Assembly (NCBI GenBank): GCA_020723105.1
Contig: DYJL01000009.1
Span: 1 to 64,000, forward strand
DNA from: Nitrospira japonica
GTDB taxonomy: Bacteria > Nitrospirota > Thermodesulfovibrionia > UBA6902
DNA length: 64,000 nt
Direction: 5' to 3'
Of this stretch, positions 51,160 through 59,050 are shown piece by piece; position 1 is the first letter of the stretch; the number at the start of each line of letters is the position of its first letter. The notes under the pieces are model-generated. The model saw nothing but the letters and a program-made list of their open reading frames with translations. It made no database searches and was not told the DNA's origin. The position numbers and the translations under genes are program-made.

Positions 51160-52479
51160 TTAGAACTTTAAGATAACGCCGTGTCTGACTGCGTAAGGAT
51201 TGTCAGGATCTTCGTCTGCACCAACTGCAGCGGCATTCTTGTAAAGATCGCCAGCCCAGAGGTAACCAGCCTCAATATAGTAAACGAGGTTGGTGTCAAT
51301 CTGGTATTCAACTTTAGCATCAAGTTCTACACCGATCTTCTTGGAATCCAGATCGTCTGCATCACTGATTTTCTTGGCAGCCCTTAAATAGTAGAGATCG
51401 CCGCCAACTTTTAAATCAGGATTAACTTTTGTAGAAGCGCCGGCCTTTAAATACATTGTATTTGAAAGACCAGTATTTTTTGTTGCTGCATCTTCTGCGC
51501 CAGGCACTCTGTATTCATAAAGATAGGTGAATTTCTGCTGGTCGCTCAGGAAGTTCTGAAAGCCTTCATTCTTATCGTCTGAGTCAATCTTGTCACCGCT
51601 TCCATAAGCGCCTTCTACAGTAACATTAACATCGCCAGCCTTTGCATCTACACCAAGCAGGACTGCATAGCCTTTGAATTTAATGTCATCTGCTGTGTCA
51701 CTATCTTTCATGCTACCATTCTGAATTTCTACATCACCTCTTACCTTCACACCTGCTACATCTGAGCTGCCTCTTACACCGATGTTCCATAAGTTCAAAC
51801 CTTTTTTATAAGCAGTTGAGGCATTAGAAGATTCTCTGTCACGCCAGTAGGTGACGTCGCCGCTCAGTTTTACCCCGCCCATTGAGGACTCAGCGCCGAG
51901 TATATATGCATCAGCATCATCACTGTTTGCTGTTGCGCCGCCTTCATGGATCTTAAATGTAGAAAGAGATACCTCTGTTCCCTCTGCAGGAGACATCCAG
52001 AAAACTATTCCATCATCACCGAACTTGGTGTGGTCAAAGAACAAGCCATTGCCAAGCGCTGCAAGCATATGTCCTGCCTTAACACCCATACCTGAACCAA
52101 ACTGGTGTGCGATATAACCCTGGCGGAGATATAAAGAGGTGGGCTTGGTATTGTTGCTACCCCATGTATAAGTATCGCCAGATGAACCAGTCTCAAGCTC
52201 TACAAGTCCCATGGTGTTTGGAGATAAGGTTGCCTTAACACTTAATCTTGCTCTCTCATCGTACTTTGCTGATGTGTCAGCGGCTTCCTCAAAGAAATCA
52301 AGGTTCTTTGCATAATCGCCTCTTACTCTTAATTCACCGGCGAGTTCGATCTGGGATTTCCCTGATTTTACAACTGCGGGTGCATATTCATAAGCCTTTG
52401 TTCCGTGCAGTGCAAATGCTGAAAAGGCAAAAGCCATAACGAGCATCACACTTAGTAATACTATTGCTAACTTCTTCAT
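51160..52479 (-). CDS. Outer-membrane beta-barrel porin
   Basis: 439 residues with a classic signal peptide (about 1-23, AFSAFA cleavage site), many alternating beta-strand segments with Gly/Asp-rich turns, and a terminal Phe in HGVILKF, the Bam recognition signature. Strong AGGAGG ribosome-binding site and terminator suggest high expression. Transported substrate unknown. Confidence 0.88.
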   Translation of the reverse strand: MKKLAIVLLSVMLVMAFAFSAFALHGTKAYEYAPAVVKSGKSQIELAGELRVRGDYAKNLDFFEEAADTSAKYDERARLSVKATLSPNTMGLVELETGSSGDTYTWGSNNTKPTSLYLRQGYIAHQFGSGMGVKAGHMLAALGNGLFFDHTKFGDDGIVFWMSPAEGTEVSLSTFKIHEGGATANSDDADAYILGAESSMGGVKLSGDVTYWRDRESSNASTAYKKGLNLWNIGVRGSSDVAGVKVRGDVEIQNGSMKDSDTADDIKFKGYAVLLGVDAKAGDVNVTVEGAYGSGDKIDSDDKNEGFQNFLSDQQKFTYLYEYRVPGAEDAATKNTGLSNTMYLKAGASTKVNPDLKVGGDLYYLRAAKKISDADDLDSKKIGVELDAKVEYQIDTNLVYYIEAGYLWAGDLYKNAAAVGADEDPDNPYAVRHGVILKF

Positions 52480-52587
52480 TCAATTCCTCCTTTTTAAATA
52501 GTTTAAATATTTTATACTAAAACTCCTCTCCCGACCCTTCGGGATACCGGATGATTATTTTTTCTCTCTATCACCCCCTTTTATAAA

Positions 52588-52627
52588 AAAATCCGAAATC
52601 CGAATTTCAAAATACGAAACAAATTCA
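52588..52627. repeat. GAAATTCGAAAT-type low-complexity sequence
   Basis: AAATCCGAAATCCGAATTTC then AAAATACGAAACAAATTC. Same word family as 54757-54850 and the segment inside ftsK at 56193-56250. Confidence 0.55.
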
Positions 52628-52780
52628 TTTGACGTTGCGTGTCCCTGATTCTTAGGTTAAATTTATACCATTACAACCAGTAAATGTCAAGAAACTTGTG
52701 CGTGACATTTATCAACAACAAGTACTAAAACTTACAAAGAACTATTTGTAACAATAAATATATAGCAAATCTTATGCTAA

Positions 52781-52866
52781 TGTAGCGTGTAGCGTATAGC
52801 GTGTAGCGTTTATAAAGAAAAAACAAAGAGTTAGCTTCTCTAACCCCTAATCCCTAATCCCTAACC
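52781..52866. repeat. GTAGCGT and CCCTAATCC low-complexity arrays
   Basis: TAGCGTGTAGCGTATAGCGT (near 52783-52812) then CTAACCCCTAATCCCTAATC (52838-52866). With 52588-52627 these fill most of the 438-nt gap between the porin and the NusG-like gene. No gene is visible there. Confidence 0.55.
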
Positions 52867-52916
52867 ACTGCCTTTAATTGTGTTGTTAATGCAATTGCAG
52901 TGATGTAAAAAAAACA

Positions 52917-53435
52917 CTATATCTTATCTACATCTGATGCATTAATCGTAAGCGCTACGCCCTGACGCAGTACATCTACTGAAAGCACAAGCAGATGTTT
53001 ATCCAGTTTTTCAACAAGGATTCCTTCAATGCCATATAAAGGGCCCTTGATTATGCGTACTCTCTGACCTTCGTTCAGATATGGGTAAGGGTCGAGGGCT
53101 TCTTTGTTTTCTATAAGTTTTTGCAGACATACTATTTGTTCATCTGGTATGGGCGCAGGCTCCCCCGGCAGCGTGCATAATATCCTGACAACGCTCTTGA
53201 CTTTCAGGACATTCAACATGCTTTGGGAATCTTTTGGAATGCGAATAAACAGATAACCCGGGAAGAGAGGAAATGCAATGAGTTTCTTCCTGTCTTTCCA
53301 CTTCCGAAGCCTTTCAACAGCCGGAAGAAAAGCCTCAACGCCTTTGAGCTTCAGTCTCTCAAGGACCTGAAATTCATGACGTGAACGAGTATGGACCGCA
53401 TACCATTTTTTAGGGAATGTATTAGTGTGTTCCAT
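52917..53435 (-). CDS. NusG-like transcription elongation factor (RfaH/UpxY type)
   Basis: 172 residues: NGN domain starting KKWYAVHTRSRHEFQVLERL with PLFPGYLFIRI, and C-terminal KOW motif GQRVRIIKGPLYGIEGILVE. Shorter than the housekeeping NusG neighbourhood (secE/rplK absent), so likely a specialised paralogue controlling long cell-surface or polysaccharide operons. Confidence 0.85.
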   Translation of the reverse strand: MEHTNTFPKKWYAVHTRSRHEFQVLERLKLKGVEAFLPAVERLRKWKDRKKLIAFPLFPGYLFIRIPKDSQSMLNVLKVKSVVRILCTLPGEPAPIPDEQIVCLQKLIENKEALDPYPYLNEGQRVRIIKGPLYGIEGILVEKLDKHLLVLSVDVLRQGVALTINASDVDKI

Positions 53436-53469
53436 ATATTGAAATTTAATGTTTGATTAATTCAGATTG

Positions 53470-53546
53470 GTTTGTCATCCCCGTCGGTAGGGGCAGACCT
53501 ATGTGTCTGCCCTGGTAAAGGGCGAACACACAGGTTCGCCCCTACA
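53470..53546. repeat. Twin palindromes (GGGCAGAC / GGGCGAAC type)
   Basis: GGGCAGACCTATGTGTCTGCCC and GGGCGAACACACAGGTTCGCCC, two back-to-back hairpins in the gap between the NusG-like gene and the 51-aa gene. Same class as the nuoB-nuoC palindrome. Confidence 0.6.
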
Positions 53547-53549
53547 TAA

Positions 53550-53705
53550 TTACGCAGTGGCCTGCGGCGCTGCCTGCTGAGTCTCTTCTCCTTTTTCTTT
53601 ATAAATCTCTGTGATGCTCGTAACCTTTACTCCAGCAGCCTGAAGGGCCTTTTGAATGTCAACGGCTTTTGCGTCCTGAACTTTCAGCATATAATTGATG
53701 TCCAT
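53550..53705 (-). CDS. 51-aa small protein, hypothetical
   Basis: MDINYMLKVQDAKAVDIQKA then an amphipathic segment and an Ala/Gln-rich tail ending QQAAPQATA. GGAGG at about 53711-53716 sets the ATG at 53705; an upstream start would be built from repeat DNA. No family recognised. Confidence 0.6.
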   Translation of the reverse strand: MDINYMLKVQDAKAVDIQKALQAAGVKVTSITEIYKEKGEETQQAAPQATA

Positions 53706-53726
53706 TGTAACCTCCCTTTTATTTTT

Positions 53727-53877
53727 AACCACAGAGACACTGAGACACAAAGAAAGACTTTCTCTGAAAAAAACAAGATCGTCATTCCCGAGGCAGCAAT
53801 CGGGAATGACGGGATTTTCATAAGTATTTATTTTAAATTTTACTCCGTGCCTCTGTGTCTCTTGGTTTGCATTTAAA
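53727..53877. repeat. Nested inverted repeats (ACAGAGACAC outer, CATTCCCG inner)
   Basis: Outer arms AACCACAGAGACACTGAGAC and GTGCCTCTGTGTCTCTTGG enclose the palindrome GTCATTCCCG ... CGGGAATGAC (about 53781-53812). One palindromic repeat type has apparently been inserted inside another. Confidence 0.6.
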
Positions 53878-53903
53878 TTTTAAAAAGTTTATACCAAGCT
53901 AAC

Positions 53904-54722
53904 TTAATTAATCAATTCTGAAATCGGCACCACCATAATTTCGCTATTGTCTTTCAATGTCTTCCGGAGAAACTCCATGGTGTTCTTCCTCGGATGGGCC
54001 AGCAGGATTGCAAAACCTTTCCTGTGTGCAAGGGCCATCAGTTTTTTCCACTGATTTTCTATCTCAGCAGGGGTGTCTCTATCGTCAAGAAATATATCTC
54101 TCGAGAGTGAATATACACCCTGTGTCTTTGCCAGTTGGAAACCAGTTGATTCTGGAGACGTCAGGCTGTCAAGAAAAAATAATTTCCTGTTTTTCAGTTC
54201 TGAAATAAGGACGCGCATTGCACGTTCATCCTGAGTAAACGCAGACCCCATGTGATTGCTTACCCCCTGAGCGTGCGCAATGGAATCAATATCTTTATTG
54301 AGAGTGTCAGAGATTTCCTTATCAGTCATCCAGATATACAAACCGCCTTCACCAAGTTTGTAGGATTTTTCTGCTTCCATCGGTATATGGGCTATAATGT
54401 CATGTCCGAGTTTATGCCCCTCTTCTGCAATCCATGATGAGTAGGTCTGCTGAGGAAGGATGGAAAGTGTGATGCGGGCTTTTAAATTAAAGACTTCTTT
54501 TGCCGCATCCTTATTCGGGCCCAGGTCGTCAATAACAATTGCCACTTTTGGTTTGGAGGGTTCAGGCAAAACCGTTTCGGCTTTTTTGTCTGGTTTTGTT
54601 ATGCGAGGAGGGGCCTTCGGCTTCTTTTCTTTTCCGAATTCTTCGTAAAGGGAGAAAATTGCGACGATGATAAAAAGAAGAATGAGAATGAAGTGATGTT
54701 TACCTTTTTTTGATTTGCGCAA
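53904..54722 (-). CDS. Divergent polysaccharide deacetylase (YibQ/DUF610 family)
   Basis: 272 residues. N-terminal membrane anchor (FILILLFIIVAIFSLY, about 12-27), proline/lysine-rich linker, then the NodB-like barrel (AIVIDDLGPN, GHDIIAHIPMEAE, HMGSAFTQDERAM, GFAILLAHPR). Periplasmic. Often near envelope genes; exact substrate unknown. Confidence 0.85.
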   Translation of the reverse strand: MRKSKKGKHHFILILLFIIVAIFSLYEEFGKEKKPKAPPRITKPDKKAETVLPEPSKPKVAIVIDDLGPNKDAAKEVFNLKARITLSILPQQTYSSWIAEEGHKLGHDIIAHIPMEAEKSYKLGEGGLYIWMTDKEISDTLNKDIDSIAHAQGVSNHMGSAFTQDERAMRVLISELKNRKLFFLDSLTSPESTGFQLAKTQGVYSLSRDIFLDDRDTPAEIENQWKKLMALAHRKGFAILLAHPRKNTMEFLRKTLKDNSEIMVVPISELIN

Positions 54723-54756
54723 AGTTTTGCTCCTGACGACTTAATAATCCTGATTT

Positions 54757-54850
54757 CAAAAAATCCGAAGCTCGAAACACGAAATTCGAAACAAATACAA
54801 ATGACCGAAACTCCGGGTTTCGTATTTCGATATTCGGATTTCGAATTTGG
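54757..54850. repeat. GAAATTCGAAAC-type inverted low-complexity sequence
   Basis: CCGAAGCTCGAAACACGAAA on one side and GGGTTTCGTATTTCGATATT on the other form a long imperfect hairpin in the deacetylase-lolA gap. Confidence 0.6.
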
Positions 54851-54853
54851 TTT

Positions 54854-55543
54854 TCACTGGCTCATGTCAAATACTTCCGCTCCTTCAGGCGGCGTAAATA
54901 CAAAAAGGGCGTTGTCAAGGCCGGGATTATTCTCCACATCAAGGAGTTCAATAGTAATGACATTTCCATATATATCTGAAACCTTGAGCATTTTTATTGG
55001 AAATTTCCTTTGTGCGGTCCTGACAATTATTTCACGGACTGCGCCTGATGATTTCCTGGGCTTGAGACTTAACTTGTCCTCATCTATAAGCGCTATTTCA
55101 AAATCGGCAGCAAGATTGTCGAAACTGTTTAACAGCGCAATAGGAATTTGAGAATAAGCCTCCTTGCTGAATTTTGATTTAAGGGCCTGATTGCGTGATT
55201 TTTTGTATATCCACGTATCATTGCCGGTTATAAAGATCTTTTCATCCCTTGGCGCTTTATAGGACCACATGATGCGGTCAGGTTTTTTCATGAAAAATGT
55301 TCCTGAATATATTTCCGTCTTTTCAAGATCCTTAAGATAGCTGGTCTGATTAAAAGTTCCTTTGAGGTCTTTTATCTCGGAGAATTTCTTTTGCAGGTCC
55401 TTGACAATGTCGTCAACGGTTGCAGCGTAAACAAGAGTGAAGAGTGAAGAGTGAAGAGTTAGGAGTAACAAGAAGAAAATAAAAAACTTCTTAACCCCTA
55501 TTATCTGACTCCTGACTCTTAACTCCTGACTCTTAACTCTCAT
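54854..55543 (-). CDS. lolA: Outer-membrane lipoprotein carrier LolA
   Basis: 229-residue periplasmic chaperone that ferries lipoproteins to LolB: DDIVKDLQKKFSEIKDLKGTF at the mature start, FFMKKPDRIMWSYKAP and the PKFPIKML-like strand set. The ATG at 55543 is fixed by GGAGG and the ATGA overlap with ftsK. The signal peptide (residues 1-40) is encoded by low-complexity inverted repeats. The mature domain is normal. Confidence 0.85.
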   Translation of the reverse strand: MRVKSQELRVRSQIIGVKKFFIFFLLLLTLHSSLFTLVYAATVDDIVKDLQKKFSEIKDLKGTFNQTSYLKDLEKTEIYSGTFFMKKPDRIMWSYKAPRDEKIFITGNDTWIYKKSRNQALKSKFSKEAYSQIPIALLNSFDNLAADFEIALIDEDKLSLKPRKSSGAVREIIVRTAQRKFPIKMLKVSDIYGNVITIELLDVENNPGLDNALFVFTPPEGAEVFDMSQ

Positions 55544-57705
55544 TTCTTCCTCCAAAGTATTTCCCTCGGCTTTCCTGCTTCACCGGGAGGGCTGACTATG
55601 CCATCTTCTTCAAGCATTTCCATAATCCTTGCTGCGCGATTGTATCCGATTTTCATCCTGCGCTGTATATATGAAATTGTCGCCTGTCCCGTGGAAAGAA
55701 CTATGTCCTTTGCCTGCTGATAGAACTCATCCCGGTCATCGAGACTTTTTTCCTCCTGTGATTCGATTGAAATTTCTTCAAACAATGTGTAATCGGGTCC
55801 ACCCTGGGCCCTTATGAAATCAACAACATTCTTTATCTCTTCTTCACTTACATAGGCGCCGTGAATTCTCTTTATCTTTTTGCCGGGACTGACAAAAAGC
55901 ATGTCGCCCTTGCCCAGCAATTGATCTGCTCCGTATGTATCGAGGATTATCCTTGAGTCCAGCTTCGACGACACCTGAAAGGAAATTCTGGATGGGAAGT
56001 TGGCCTTGATTATTCCCGTGATAACATCAACCGAAGGTCTTTGTGTTGCAAGGATTAAATGTATGCCGGCAGCGCGCGCCATCTGTGCCAGACGCGCAAT
56101 AGAATCCTCCACCTCATGCCCGGATGCAAACATGAGGTCTGCAAGTTCGTCAATGAAAATAACGATATATGGAAGTGGTTCCTTCTCGGCAATTTCGGAA
56201 TTCGAATTTCGGGTTTCGATATTTTTGTTATAGGCCTCGATATTTCTTGCTCCTGATTCTGCAAGAAGCCTGTATCTTCTTTCCATCTCAAAGACAAGCA
56301 TCTTCAGGGCATTTGAAGCTTCCTTCGGTAAAGTGATAACGGGCATGAGCAAATGGGGAATTTCCGAGTATGCGGAAAGCTCCAGCATCTTGGGGTCTAT
56401 CATGAGCATCTTAACCTCTTGGGGAGTGGCTCTGTAAAGAAGACTCAGCACGATGCTGTTCATTCCCACGCTTTTGCCTGAACCAGTCGCTCCCGCAATA
56501 AGCAGGTGCGGCATCTTGCTCAGATCAGCAGTGAGCGGAATTCCAAAGATGTCTTTGCCGAGTGCAATAGTTAGTTTTGAAGGACTCTTCCTGAATGCAT
56601 CGGAAACGATCAGGTCTTTCAGAAAGACATCTTCCCTCTCCTGATTAGGCACTTCTATCCCGAGTGTGGATCTGCCGTGTATCGGTGCAATGCGGATGCT
56701 GTGGGCCTTCATGGCCATGGTCAGGTCTTCTGAAAGTGACATGATTTTGTTTATCTTGATACCCGGGGCCGGTTCAAACTCAAACATCGTTACTATAGGC
56801 CCTGGCGATACGTATGTGATTTTCCCTTCGATTGAATAGTCCTGAAGTTTTTTCTCAAGCAGTTCGGACTGCTGCAATAATTCTTCCTTTGTCGGTCTGG
56901 CTTTCGACGGGGAAGAGTCCTTTAAAAGATCAATACCCGGAAGCACATAAGCACCGCTGAATTTTGTTTTTTTAACCGGTTGCTGCATTGGCGCAGTTTC
57001 TTCCGGCGGTGCAAGCGGAAGCAATTCCTGGATAGCAGGTATTGCCAGTTCCTCTGCCGGTTCTGCTACTTCCGGCTGATTCAATATTTCTGTAGCTATG
57101 TCATCTGTCTTTATCTGCGGCTGTTCCTTCTCCGTCTCTTTCACTTTTCCTTTATCTTTCTCTCTTGCCTTCGCAAGGGCCTGCGCACTGAAAAGGACCT
57201 TGCTCTTTGTCTTTCTCGCAAGATCAGCAACGGAGAACTGGATAATATACATCAGGGAAATAAGCGTTAAGGTTCCAAATAGCAGCAGAGAACCGAGCGA
57301 TGAGATGATTCTATTTGTGAATTCCGTAATCAAAACTCCTGCAGCGCCTCCGGAAGGGCCGCTGAAAAGAAGTGTGAGAAGTGACGAGGAGGACATTGTC
57401 AAAATACCTATTGCGATAAAAAGCATAAGCGGTCTTTGATTTGCCGCCCAGCCAAAAACTTTTCTTACTCCATAGAGCAGAAAGACAACAGGCACTATAT
57501 AAGAAGAAAGACCGATACTCTGAAGAAGTATCTCTGACAGATTGGCTCCAAAACGTCCAAGCCAGTTTTTCAGTTCGTAAGTATTATGAGTGAAAAGGGA
57601 TTGATCCCAGGGATTATGGCTTAAGAGGCTGATAACTATAACAAGGCCTGTAACAATAGTGAGGATGCCGATAATCTCATCTTTTATCCTGCCCTCCTGC
57701 TCCAT
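55540..57705 (-). CDS. ftsK: DNA translocase FtsK/SpoIIIE
   Basis: 721 residues. Four or so N-terminal TM helices (about 8-160), a short Glu/Pro-rich linker (200-255), then the RecA-like motor with Walker A LIAGATGSGKSVGMNS and Walker B VIFIDELADLM, and the C-terminal gamma winged helix (ATISYIQRRMKIGYNRAARI). It clears chromosome dimers at the septum. A low-complexity insert adds NIETRNSNSEI in a loop before the Walker B strand. The start at 57705 avoids an unlikely leader. Confidence 0.93.
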   Translation of the reverse strand: MEQEGRIKDEIIGILTIVTGLVIVISLLSHNPWDQSLFTHNTYELKNWLGRFGANLSEILLQSIGLSSYIVPVVFLLYGVRKVFGWAANQRPLMLFIAIGILTMSSSSLLTLLFSGPSGGAAGVLITEFTNRIISSLGSLLLFGTLTLISLMYIIQFSVADLARKTKSKVLFSAQALAKAREKDKGKVKETEKEQPQIKTDDIATEILNQPEVAEPAEELAIPAIQELLPLAPPEETAPMQQPVKKTKFSGAYVLPGIDLLKDSSPSKARPTKEELLQQSELLEKKLQDYSIEGKITYVSPGPIVTMFEFEPAPGIKINKIMSLSEDLTMAMKAHSIRIAPIHGRSTLGIEVPNQEREDVFLKDLIVSDAFRKSPSKLTIALGKDIFGIPLTADLSKMPHLLIAGATGSGKSVGMNSIVLSLLYRATPQEVKMLMIDPKMLELSAYSEIPHLLMPVITLPKEASNALKMLVFEMERRYRLLAESGARNIEAYNKNIETRNSNSEIAEKEPLPYIVIFIDELADLMFASGHEVEDSIARLAQMARAAGIHLILATQRPSVDVITGIIKANFPSRISFQVSSKLDSRIILDTYGADQLLGKGDMLFVSPGKKIKRIHGAYVSEEEIKNVVDFIRAQGGPDYTLFEEISIESQEEKSLDDRDEFYQQAKDIVLSTGQATISYIQRRMKIGYNRAARIMEMLEEDGIVSPPGEAGKPREILWRKK

Positions 57706-57790
57706 ATTGCCAATATGATAACAAAAGTCAGTAAAAAACAGTAATAACATATGGAATTTTGATATACTCTATATAATTTAATCTGTACCT

Positions 57791-57836
57791 TGAGGAAGTG
57801 TGGCTACGTCCTTTATAAAATTTATGTTATTAATCA
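57791..57836 (+). mobile_element. MITE remnant, copy D
   Basis: TGAGGAAGTGTGGCTAC followed by TTTATAAAATTTATGTTATT: the left-arm core and an end-like A/T run with the centre lost. Only these elements plus CCCTAATCCC words (57948-57977) occupy the 57705-58076 gap. Confidence 0.5.
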
Positions 57837-57947
57837 TTAAATGTTTAATCTCTCTTGGCAGCTATGGCAGACTGTTTCAGAATTTCTATAATCGACAAAC
57901 TACATATTACATTTTTGCTCCAAACTGTTTTTCTTGTTTCTTCTTAT

Positions 57948-57977
57948 CTAATCCCTACTCCCTACCCCCTAATCCCT
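57948..57977. repeat. CCCTAATCC-type low-complexity sequence
   Basis: CTAATCCCTACTCCCTACCC then CCTAATCCC, upstream of hemB. Confidence 0.45.
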
Positions 57978-58075
57978 TTTCAAAGGTGTCGTATAGAAAT
58001 TCTTTCACAGCCCCCCATAGCTGCATAGTATTCACCATGAATAATCTGAATTATTAATATTGAAAGGAGACCGAC

Positions 58076-59050
58076 ATGGCTTTCCCGATTCACAGGCCGC
58101 GCAGGCTAAGACTCAATAAAACTATCAGAAATATGGTAAGAGAAACCCTTCTTACCCCCAATGATTTTATATACCCGCTCTTTGTCACTTTCGGCAAGGG
58201 GGTTAAAAAGAAAATATCCTCCATGCCCGGATGTTTTCAGATGTCAGTGGATGAAATTGTCAAAGAAGCACAGAGCGCTTACAAGCTTGGCATTCCCGCT
58301 ATCATTCTCTTCGGCATCCCGGAACACAAGGATGAAAAGGGCACGGAAGCATATAATCCAAAAGGTGTTGTACAGAAAGCAATCAAGGCGATAAAAGACA
58401 AAGTTCCGGACCTCGTCGTAATCACAGATGTCTGTATGTGCGAGTATATGAGCCACGGTCACTGCGGCATCGTAAAGAAAGGACAAATATTAAATGACCC
58501 CACACTCGAGCTTCTTGCAAAGGAAGCTTTATCGCATGCCCGAGCCGGCGCTGACATAGTTGCGCCGTCTGACATGATGGACGGGCGCATCATGGCAATA
58601 AGAGACCTTCTTGATGCAAACGGTTTTAAAGACATGCCGATAATCAGTTATGCAGCAAAATACTCCTCTGCATTTTACGGGCCCTTCAGAGAGGCTGCTG
58701 AATCAACTCCTTCTTTTGGAGACAGAAAATCTTACCAGATGGATCCGGCAAACAGGAGAGAGGCCCTGAAGGAAGTCGCTCTCGATATAGAAGAAGGAGC
58801 AGATATTGTAATGGTGAAACCTGCATTGTCATATATGGATATAATTTCTGATGTGAAAGACACCTTCGACGTCCCTGTTGCAGCATATAACGTGAGTGGA
58901 GAATACTCAATGGTCAAGGCTGCAGCAAAGATGGGATGGATAGATGAGAAAAAAGTCATGATGGAAATACTAACTTCTCTGAAACGCGCAGGCGCAGATA
59001 TGATACTCACGTATCATGCAATGGAGGCAGCGAAGGAACTGGAAAAATAA
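58076..59050 (+). CDS. hemB: Delta-aminolevulinic acid dehydratase (porphobilinogen synthase)
   Basis: 324-residue enzyme joining two ALA to porphobilinogen for haem, sirohaem and cobamides. Catalytic lysines lie in [16 protein letters not shown] and [11 protein letters not shown]; the metal-binding loop [14 protein letters not shown] has the Cys-rich zinc-type pattern. AGGAG precedes the ATG. The next gene starts right after its stop codon, so the two are co-transcribed. Confidence 0.95.
   Translation: MAFPIHRPRRLRLNKTIRNMVRETLLTPNDFIYPLFVTFGKGVKKKISSMPGCFQMSVDEIVKEAQSAYKLGIPAIILFGIPEHKDEKGTEAYNPKGVVQKAIKAIKDKVPDLVVITDVCMCEYMSHGHCGIVKKGQILNDPTLELLAKEALSHARAGADIVAPSDMMDGRIMAIRDLLDANGFKDMPIISYAAKYSSAFYGPFREAAESTPSFGDRKSYQMDPANRREALKEVALDIEEGADIVMVKPALSYMDIISDVKDTFDVPVAAYNVSGEYSMVKAAAKMGWIDEKKVMMEILTSLKRAGADMILTYHAMEAAKELEK

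Noticed and set aside
53652-53876. Plus-strand 74-residue reading frame
   Set aside because: It is made of the nested palindromic repeats and runs antisense to the 51-aa gene start.
57706-57750. 15-residue N-terminal extension of FtsK
   Set aside because: It has no ribosome-binding site and is not FtsK-like. MEQEGR at 57705 is a better start.
7289-57977. CRISPR arrays
   Set aside because: The intergenic repeats have no regular spacer/repeat periodicity and no cas genes are present; they are imperfect tandem and inverted words.
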